From Microbacterium sp. M28 (lineage in GTDB: Bacteria; Actinomycetota; Actinomycetes; Actinomycetales; Microbacteriaceae): 64,000 nt of DNA. Under the pieces are notes generated by a model. That model was not told the origin of the DNA. It was given only the letters and a program-made list of their open reading frames with translations, and did no database searches. Both the position numbers and the translations under genes were made by a program. Shown piece by piece: positions 58,500 through 64,000 of this stretch (the first letter of the stretch is position 1; each line of letters starts with the position of its first letter). The DNA lies in the NCBI RefSeq assembly GCF_025836995.1, contig NZ_CP107546.1, positions 558,001 through 622,000 of the forward strand. Direction: 5' to 3'.

Positions 58500-59543
58500 A
58501 TGACCGACTTCGCAGACCTTCTCGGCATCCGGCATCCGATCGTCCTCGGACCCTTCGGCGGGCTGTCCTCCGTGGCACTGACCGCCGCGGTCAGCGACGC
58601 AGGTGGCCTGGGTTCGTACGGACTCTACGGGTACGACGGCGAGCGGATCCGCCGGACGGCAGCCGCTCTGCGGGAGGCGACGGAGCACCCGTTCGCGTTC
58701 AACATCTGGCTGCCCACGGGCGATGAAGCCGAACCGGGGCCGCAGCACGCGGTGTTCGCTCAGGCGCTGCAGCCGTTCTACGACGCGGTCGGCGTGGACG
58801 TCCCCTCGCGTCCGGAGCGCTACATCCCGTCGCTGGATGAGCAGCTCGAAGCCATCTGGGATTCCCGGCCCGCCGTGCTCAGCGTCGTCTACGGTGTGCC
58901 GTCCGAGGACATCGTCTCCGAGGCGCACAGCCGGGGCATCCGCGTCGTCGGGACGGCGACGACGGTCGCCGAGGCGCTCGCTCTCGAAGCCGGCGGAGTG
59001 GACGCGATCGTCGCGACCGGCATGGAGGCGGCCGGGCACCGCGTGTCGTTCCTGCGGTCCGCCGAGGAGTCCCTCGTCGGCACGTTCGCGCTGGTGCCGC
59101 AGGTCGCGGACGCGGTCGACGTCCCGGTGGTCGCGGCGGGAGGCATCTCCGACCGAAGGGGCGTCGCAGCCGCGTTCGCGCTCGGAGCATCGGCCGTGCA
59201 GGTCGGAACGGCGTTCCTCGCGACCCGCGAGTCGGCCGCGAACGACGCCCACCGCGCCGCGATCCGCGGCACATCGGCCGACGCCACCGTCCTCACGCGT
59301 GCGATGAGCGGCCGACTGGCGCGCGGCGCCCGCAATCGCACGGTCCGCGCGATCGAGGCGAGCGGCACGATCGCGCCCTTCCCGATGCAGAACTGGCTCA
59401 CCGGACGGTTCCGGACGCCGGCGGGACAGCAGGGACTCGGCGAGCTGCAGTCCCTGTGGCTCGGGCAGTCGGCGTCGCTGGCGCGATGGGATGCGGCATC
59501 CGACGTGTTCGACGAGCTCGTGGCCGGGGTGCCGGCGTCCTGA
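58500..59543 (+). CDS. Nitronate monooxygenase family protein
   Basis: 347 residues, intact, FMN TIM barrel. GIRHPIVLGPFGGLSSVALT opens, ATGMEAAGHRVS holds the catalytic His, and VPVVAAGGISDRRGVAAAFA plus GASAVQVGTAFLATRESAAN bind FMN phosphate. These enzymes oxidise propionate-3-nitronate or reduce related substrates. TAGCCT about 9 bases before the ATG suggests a nearly leaderless transcript. It stands alone. Confidence 0.9.
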   Translation: MTDFADLLGIRHPIVLGPFGGLSSVALTAAVSDAGGLGSYGLYGYDGERIRRTAAALREATEHPFAFNIWLPTGDEAEPGPQHAVFAQALQPFYDAVGVDVPSRPERYIPSLDEQLEAIWDSRPAVLSVVYGVPSEDIVSEAHSRGIRVVGTATTVAEALALEAGGVDAIVATGMEAAGHRVSFLRSAEESLVGTFALVPQVADAVDVPVVAAGGISDRRGVAAAFALGASAVQVGTAFLATRESAANDAHRAAIRGTSADATVLTRAMSGRLARGARNRTVRAIEASGTIAPFPMQNWLTGRFRTPAGQQGLGELQSLWLGQSASLARWDAASDVFDELVAGVPAS

Positions 59544-59559
59544 GATCAGGCGATGTGTT

Positions 59560-59617
59560 CGAGATCAGGACGATCGGCGCTCGATCGTCCTGATCCGGCG
59601 CGATCCTCCTGATCTCG
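59560..59617. repeat. Nested intergenic hairpins between convergent genes
   Basis: GATCAGGACGATCG (59563-59576) and its exact inverse (59582-59595) give a 14-bp stem with a 5-base loop. CGAGATCAGGA (59560) also pairs with TCCTGATCTCG (59607-59617), so alternative folds exist. Likely terminator or palindromic repeat. Confidence 0.75.
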
Positions 59618-59628
59618 GGCCGCGCCGG

Positions 59629-60480
59629 TCACAGGATGACGGTCGACCGGCCGTGCACGATCACGCGGTCCTCCGCGTGCCACTGCACGGCGCGGGCGAG
59701 GACGAGACGCTCGACGTCGGCGCCGCGGCTCTGCAGCTCGGCCGCCGACTCGGAGTGCGTGACGCGAGTGACGTCCTGCTCGATGATCGGGCCCTCGTCG
59801 AGGTCGGCGGTGGCGTAGTGCGCGGTCGCGCCGATGAGCTTCACGCCGCGCTCCTTCGCCCGCGCATACGGGTTCGCTCCGATGAACGCGGGCAGGAACG
59901 AGTGGTGGATGTTGATCACGGGGGCGCCGAGCTGCTCGATGAACGTGTCGGTGAGGATCTGCATGTAGCGGGCGAGGACCACGAGATCGACGTTTCCCTG
60001 CAGCAGGTCGAGCTGGCGCTGCTCCATGACCTGCTTGTCGCCGGACGGGATGTGCACGAACGGGACGCCGAAGCTGCGCACCGACTCCGCGAGGTCGGGG
60101 TGATTGGAGATCACCATCGTGATGTCGATGTCCAGCTGTCCGCGCTGCGCGCGCCACAGCAGCTCCATCAGGCAGTGATCGTACTTCGACACGAAGATCG
60201 CGACGCGCTTGCGGCGCGAGACGTCGTGCAGCGACCACTCCATGCCGAACCGATCGGCCACCTGCTGGATGGAGGCCTCCAGGGCGGGGCGCGCGGCCGA
60301 GAGCCCCGGGAGGTGGATGACGGTGCGCTGGAAGAAGCGTCCGCCCTCCGAATCCGTGGAGTGCTGGTCCAGCGAGATGATGTTCGCGCCGTGCTCGGCC
60401 AGCACGCCGGCGACGGCGGCGACGATTCCGGGCTGGTCGTCGCAGGCGATGAGCAGACGGGCGGTGTCGGGCTGGGACAT
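59629..60480 (-). CDS. purU: Formyltetrahydrofolate deformylase
   Basis: 283 residues, intact. The N-terminal ACT-type domain (TARLLIACDDQPGIVAAVAG) is followed by the formyltransferase domain. MVISNHPDLAESVRSFGVPF and NIHHSFLPAFIGANPY carry catalytic Asn and His, and GATAHYATADLDEGPIIEQD the Asp. It hydrolyses 10-formyl-THF to formate and THF, feeding formate to purine synthesis and balancing one-carbon pools. No folate gene adjoins it. Confidence 0.95.
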   Translation of the reverse strand: MSQPDTARLLIACDDQPGIVAAVAGVLAEHGANIISLDQHSTDSEGGRFFQRTVIHLPGLSAARPALEASIQQVADRFGMEWSLHDVSRRKRVAIFVSKYDHCLMELLWRAQRGQLDIDITMVISNHPDLAESVRSFGVPFVHIPSGDKQVMEQRQLDLLQGNVDLVVLARYMQILTDTFIEQLGAPVINIHHSFLPAFIGANPYARAKERGVKLIGATAHYATADLDEGPIIEQDVTRVTHSESAAELQSRGADVERLVLARAVQWHAEDRVIVHGRSTVIL

Positions 60481-60586
60481 GGATGCTCCTTGCAGGTCTG
60501 CGTCGATTCTGCCCCGTCGACGGCGGTGGTGACGAATCGCCGGGTCGTCCGCGACAGGACACCCCGCGGCCGGCTCTGCGGACGGA

Positions 60587-60592
60587 TAATCT
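60587..60592 (+). promoter_or_regulatory. -10 element of the antiporter gene
   Basis: TAATCT ends seven bases before the GTG at 60600, implying a leaderless transcript. Confidence 0.5.
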
Positions 60593-60599
60593 GACAGGC

Positions 60600-61808
60600 G
60601 TGAACCCGAGCGAAGCAGGCCTCGTCCTCGTCCCCCTGATGGCCGTACTCGCGCCGTTGATGGCGAAGGGCGTCCGGCCCGTGCTGCGTGTCCCGGTCAT
60701 CGTGTTCGAGCTCGTGCTGGGCATCCTGATCGGGCCGGCGCTGCTGGGGTGGGTCGACGCGGGCGAAGTGCTCGAGAAGCTCAGCGAGTTCGGTCTGGCG
60801 ATGCTGTTCTTCATGGCGGGGTCCGAGATCGACTTCCGCAGGCTGGTCGGCAAGCCGCTCGTGCGGGCATCGCTCGGGTGGGTGCTGAGCGTCGTCCTCG
60901 GGATCGGACTCGGCTTCTTCTTCGCACCGGGGGAGGGGATGGTCGTGATCGGCATCGCGCTGAGCTCGACGGCGCTCGGAACGCTGATGCCGATCCTGCG
61001 GGACGCGGGGGAGCTGAACACGCCGTTCGGTCGAACGGTGACCGCGATCGGAGCGGTCGGCGAGTTCCTGCCGCTCATCGCCATCTCGATCTTCCTCAGC
61101 ACGCGCACGACCTGGCTCGCGACGGTCGTGCTGCTGACCTTCGTCGTGCTCGCCGCTGCCGTCGTGTTCTTCGCGCAGCGCACGCCGCACGGACGCCTGC
61201 ACGCGTTCCTGCGGGCGACCCTGCACACCTCCGACCAGTTCGGCATCCGCTTCGTGCTGCTGCTGATCGCATCCCTCGTCGCGCTCAGCGTCGTCCTGGA
61301 TCTGGACATGCTGCTCGGCGCGTTCGTGGCCGGTGCGGTGTGGCGCATCATCATGGCCCGTGCCCCGAAGGAGGACGCCGAGGAGATCGAGAGCAAGATC
61401 GAGGCGATCGCCTTCGGCTTCCTCGTGCCCATCTTCTTCCTTTACACCGGCATTACCTACGACCTGGACGCACTGCTCTCCTCTCCGCAGGCCCTGGTCC
61501 TTGTCCCGGTCTTCCTCGTCGCGCTGCTGCTGTTCCGCGGTGTCGCTGCTCAACTCTCGGCACCGGCGGGCACGAGCGGTCGCGAGCGGTCGGCGCTCGC
61601 CCTGCTGTCGGCGACCGGGCTGCCGATCATCGTCGCGGTGACGGCGATCGGCGTGGAGGAAGGGATGCTCGATTCGGGGATCGCCGCCGCCCTCGTCGGG
61701 GCGGGGATGCTGTCGGTGCTGCTGTATCCGCTCATCGCGATGTCGCTTCGGGGCGAGACCGCAGCGCTTGCCGAGGCCGAGAAGAACCAGCCCGTCAGCG
61801 AGCTGTGA
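60600..61808 (+). CDS. Cation:proton antiporter (CPA2/KefB-like membrane domain)
   Basis: 402 residues, intact, 12 or so helices. VIVFELVLGILIGPALLGWV and GLAMLFFMAGSEIDFRRLVG are the typical first helices. TRTTWLATVVLLTFVVLAAA and GAFVAGAVWRIIMARAPKED follow, then LVPIFFLYTGITYDLDALLS. There is no C-terminal TrkA-N (KTN) domain, so it is not a full Kef channel. K+ or Na+ exchange for H+ is expected. The GTG start sits just after a -10. The stop overlaps the next ATG (TGATG). Confidence 0.9.
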   Translation: MNPSEAGLVLVPLMAVLAPLMAKGVRPVLRVPVIVFELVLGILIGPALLGWVDAGEVLEKLSEFGLAMLFFMAGSEIDFRRLVGKPLVRASLGWVLSVVLGIGLGFFFAPGEGMVVIGIALSSTALGTLMPILRDAGELNTPFGRTVTAIGAVGEFLPLIAISIFLSTRTTWLATVVLLTFVVLAAAVVFFAQRTPHGRLHAFLRATLHTSDQFGIRFVLLLIASLVALSVVLDLDMLLGAFVAGAVWRIIMARAPKEDAEEIESKIEAIAFGFLVPIFFLYTGITYDLDALLSSPQALVLVPVFLVALLLFRGVAAQLSAPAGTSGRERSALALLSATGLPIIVAVTAIGVEEGMLDSGIAAALVGAGMLSVLLYPLIAMSLRGETAALAEAEKNQPVSEL

Positions 61809-62260
61809 TGTCGGCGCGCGCACTGCTGGACGACACTCGGCGACAGCTGGTCGGCGTGCCGAAGGAGGGTCTCGGCGAGGAGAAGCACTCGCGGTTCCGT
61901 GGCGATCGCATCGTCCGCGTCGGCGAGGCCTGGCACGTCGGCGTGCTGCTGCTGACCGATGACGCCGCTCTGGCGACCGCAGAGGTGCTCCGGGCCGCCG
62001 ACGCCGGCCGCCGCGGCTACACCGCCGAGTCGGCCAGGCAGCGTGCGGTGCGCCGTGAGTGGGCGCTGCGCGGCGGCTTCGGCGCCGGCGAGGTCGTGCA
62101 CGTCGGCTGGAGTGCGATCGACGTGGATGCCGTTGATGCGGGCGCCGCGTCGGGTCCCCTGGCGTGGGTCGGCGGCATCCCGCAGGTGAAATGGTCGGGC
62201 GCGGGCGGCTACATGCCGCTGGAGGCATACCTGCGCGAGCGGATCGCGCTGCTGACCTGA
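61808..62260 (+). CDS. Hypothetical protein coupled to the antiporter
   Basis: 150 residues, intact, soluble. MSARALLDDTRRQLVGVPKE, EAWHVGVLLLTDDAALATAE, GGFGAGEVVHVGWSAIDVDA and WSGAGGYMPLEAYLRERIAL. Homologues occur in Microbacteriaceae with similar length, to my recollection, but no function is known. The ATG overlaps the antiporter stop, so the two are cotranslated; it might modulate the antiporter from the cytoplasm. Confidence 0.75.
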   Translation: MSARALLDDTRRQLVGVPKEGLGEEKHSRFRGDRIVRVGEAWHVGVLLLTDDAALATAEVLRAADAGRRGYTAESARQRAVRREWALRGGFGAGEVVHVGWSAIDVDAVDAGAASGPLAWVGGIPQVKWSGAGGYMPLEAYLRERIALLT

Positions 62261-62267
62261 TCGACGC

Positions 62268-62984
62268 TCAGGCGAAGGTCGCGGCGAAGCGGCTCAGGAG
62301 CGCTTCGCCCTCGGTGACGGTCGCGGCCAGCACCCGCTGCTGCACGGCGTCGAACGCATTCGCGTCGAAGTAGCCCTTGGTGCGGTAGAAGGTCATGCGC
62401 TCGGCGAAGTCCGCCGGGCTCGGTTCCGGGTGGAACTGCGTGGCGTACAGGTGCGTGCCGACGCGGTACGCCTGCACGGGGCAGACATCGCCGACGGCCA
62501 GCAGCTCCGCGGTCGGCGGTGCCGCGGCCGCCGACTCCTTGTGCGCGGTGAACACCGTGAGCTCAGGACCGCTCGGGCCGAAGATCGGATCCGCACGTGC
62601 GGCAGGGGTCGCGCGGATCGTCACGGCCGCGGTGGACTCCGGAGTGTCCAGCGTGACCGTGCCGCCCAGCATCCTCGTGACGACGCCGATGCCGTAGCAG
62701 GTGAACAGGGCGGCGGTGCGCCCGTCGATCGCGGCGGCGGCGATGCGTTCGAGATCGTCCTCGACGCGCCGTTGCAGTGCGGTCGGCGCCGGATCGGTGA
62801 CGTTCAGCGGCGATCCGCCGATCACGATGCCGCGATGGGCGGCCAGCGTCTCGGCATCCAGCGGGGTGGCCAGCAGATCGAGCCGGTCCAGCTCGACTCC
62901 GCCGAGTCCTCGGCGGAACGAGGCGTGCTCGGCATCCGCGGCGGACAGCTCAGGGCGCACGCTGATGTAGAGAAGCGAGGCCAT
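62268..62984 (-). CDS. Class I glutamine amidotransferase
   Basis: 238 residues, intact. The nucleophile Cys is in ALFTCYGIGVV, and the His-Glu pair in YATQFHPEPSPADF. The N-terminus YISVRPELSAADAEHASFRR matches GuaA-like stand-alone amidotransferases often called glutamine amidotransferase-related. No partner synthetase is adjacent. It hydrolyses glutamine or a gamma-glutamyl compound; exact substrate unknown. Confidence 0.9.
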   Translation of the reverse strand: MASLLYISVRPELSAADAEHASFRRGLGGVELDRLDLLATPLDAETLAAHRGIVIGGSPLNVTDPAPTALQRRVEDDLERIAAAAIDGRTAALFTCYGIGVVTRMLGGTVTLDTPESTAAVTIRATPAARADPIFGPSGPELTVFTAHKESAAAAPPTAELLAVGDVCPVQAYRVGTHLYATQFHPEPSPADFAERMTFYRTKGYFDANAFDAVQQRVLAATVTEGEALLSRFAATFA

Positions 62985-63041
62985 CCGGCGATTCTAACCA
63001 GTCGGGGCGCCGCGGCCGACATGGATGACCGACGGTGACGC

Positions 63042-63815
63042 TCAGCGCGAGGAGTTCGCCGTGCGGCCGCGGATGATGCCGACGAACGTCTCGACGTCTT
63101 CCGTGGTCCGCTCGCGCGGCCACACGAACGCGACGGTGGACTGCGGACCGCCGCGCAGCACGCGGTACTCGACGTCCTTGCGGTGGTGCAGGCGCGCGAG
63201 CGACATCGGAATCACCGCGATTCCCGCGCCGGTGGCGACCGTGGTGATGAGATCCGCGGTGGTCGGCACGTCGCCGTAGGCGGACGCCGTCGTGCCTGGT
63301 AGATCGAGATCCAGCACATCCTCAGCGGAGGTCAGCAGGACCTCCCCGTCGAGGTCCGATGCGTCGAGCTCGTCGACCGCGAGAAGGTGCGATTCGGTGG
63401 CTGCGACGACCACAGGCAGCTCGTCGTAGAGACGGATCACGTGCAGGTCGGCATCCTCGATGGGCAACCGGACGAGGGCGGCGTCGAGATCCGCGAGCGC
63501 CGCACGCTGGTCGGCGACAACGAGGGGAACGACCTCGAGTGCGACCTGCGGCATCCGCTGCTTCCACGCGTCGATCCACTTGCCCGGCGTCGCGCCGGGG
63601 ATCACGCCGAGGCGGAAGAGCCGGGGTTCGGATGCCGCGGCGTCAGAGCGTCCGACAGCGGGTGCGCTGCGGCCGGAGGGATTCTTCGGCGTGCTCTTGG
63701 CCGGCTGCTTCTGCTTGGACGCACCCCTGCCCGTGCGGACGGGCGTGCCCTTGCTGACGGGGCGCCGGCCTCCGCCCGCGCGTCCGCTCCGCCCGCCGCC
63801 TCCCGCTTTCGCCAC
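63042..63815 (-). CDS. LysR-type substrate-binding protein lacking DNA-binding domain
   Basis: 257 residues, intact. The N-terminal 65 residues are basic and disordered (SKGTPVRTGRGASKQKQPAK), in place of a helix-turn-helix. Then comes a LysR-like effector domain: LFRLGVIPGATPGKWIDAWK, VVADQRAALADLDAALVRLP and VATGAGIAVIPMSLARLHHR. Known in actinobacteria next to DUF5997, as here. The basic tail might contact nucleic acid. It could titrate or sense a small ligand. Confidence 0.83.
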   Translation of the reverse strand: MAKAGGGGRSGRAGGGRRPVSKGTPVRTGRGASKQKQPAKSTPKNPSGRSAPAVGRSDAAASEPRLFRLGVIPGATPGKWIDAWKQRMPQVALEVVPLVVADQRAALADLDAALVRLPIEDADLHVIRLYDELPVVVAATESHLLAVDELDASDLDGEVLLTSAEDVLDLDLPGTTASAYGDVPTTADLITTVATGAGIAVIPMSLARLHHRKDVEYRVLRGGPQSTVAFVWPRERTTEDVETFVGIIRGRTANSSR

Positions 63816-63862
63816 GTCCTCAGGCTACTCGCCCTGGCACGTATGGACGACGAGGGGCGACG

Positions 63863-63929
63863 CGAGAAACCACCTGGCGCGCGAGAAACCGCGCCTGCGG
63901 TGGCTTCTCGCGCGGGGAGTGGTTTCTCG
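63863..63929. repeat. Nested inverted repeats between the LysR-like and DUF5997 genes
   Basis: Outer arms CGAGAAACCAC (63863-63873) and GTGGTTTCTCG (63919-63929). Inner arms GCGCGAGAA (63879-63887) and TTCTCGCGC (63905-63913). The CGAGAAACC word occurs twice directly, so several folds compete. Confidence 0.75.
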
Positions 63930-63938
63930 TTCCCTCGA

Positions 63939-64000
63939 TCAGGCCGCGAGCCAGAGGCCCTTGCGGTCGGTGGCGATCGTGAGGCCGGCCGCGACGATCT
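63939..64000 (-). CDS. DUF5997 family protein, C-terminal fragment
   Basis: The visible C-terminus is IVAAGLTIATDRKGLWLAA before the stop at 63939-63941. It matches the end of DUF5997 proteins, which usually precede the LysR-like gene. The rest lies outside the window. Confidence 0.7.
   Translation of the reverse strand, partial: IVAAGLTIATDRKGLWLAA

Noticed and set aside
1..64000. CRISPR arrays, tRNA or rRNA genes, insertion sequences, prophage.
   Set aside because: I looked for regular direct repeats with spacers, cloverleaf-like stretches, conserved rRNA words, transposase or integrase motifs and found none.

Overview
The window is high-GC DNA from an actinobacterium, most likely a Microbacteriaceae member close to Microbacterium. 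This rests on the frequent GCATCC and GGATGCC codon runs, leaderless or near-leaderless starts, and lineage-typical genes: a DUF7882 protein, a DUF5997/LysR-like pair, a MetP/MetS importer, an FBP_C zinc protein and many PaaX/TetR/GntR regulators. It looks like chromosome. I see no rRNA, tRNA, CRISPR array, transposase, integrase or phage gene.

More than half of the protein genes are split over two or more frames, although their translations still match full-length families piece by piece. Where the original codon can be inferred, the change is often one base lost from a short homopolymer (about 15372, 16500, 17680, 55776). Uncorrected long-read error is the simplest explanation, so these genes are annotated end to end as single CDSs with approximate shift positions. 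Codons quoted near a shift should be treated cautiously.

Layout. 1-5.8 kb: MarR end, FMN reductase, XRE regulator, ilvD, an aldo-keto reductase, and a cystathionine beta-synthase-like gene preceded by a tiny leaderless Cys-rich reading frame. 5.9-11 kb: MetP/MetS-type importer, MFS exporter, Met/Cys-rich copper-storage-like protein, and a LysR regulator divergent from putA. 11-16.4 kb: putA, a palindromic-repeat cluster around an FBP_C gene, and two DUF202 membrane proteins. 16.4-21.5 kb: a kynurenine operon (kynA, amidohydrolase, kynU, PaaX-type regulator) with a membrane-anchored esterase upstream. 21.5-28.6 kb: TetR/MBL pair, NCS1 permease with cysteine hydrolase, a sortase-type surface protein and an M18 aminopeptidase. 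28.6-35.6 kb: one giant repeat-built surface protein. 35.6-39.5 kb: a membrane protein, an EamA transporter behind a guanidine-I (ykkC) riboswitch, and a two-component system with small reading frames between its genes. 39.7-47 kb: a phosphonate uptake and catabolism cluster under a divergent GntR regulator. 48-58.5 kb: a run of small stress-like genes (CBS-domain, SurE/PfkB, SRPBCC/LLM/trehalose synthase, SDR, CDF exporter, FHA), several sharing a promoter-proximal GTCAACCCC motif. 58.5-64 kb: nitronate monooxygenase, purU, a cation/proton antiporter, a glutamine amidotransferase and a LysR-like protein without a DNA-binding domain.

The most interesting signals lie between or upstream of the genes: the Cys-rich leader peptide before the sulfur gene, the riboswitch before an EamA transporter, the shared GTCAACCCC promoter architecture at 48-58 kb, and palindromic repeats, one of which appears to sit in frame inside a kynurenine-operon enzyme.
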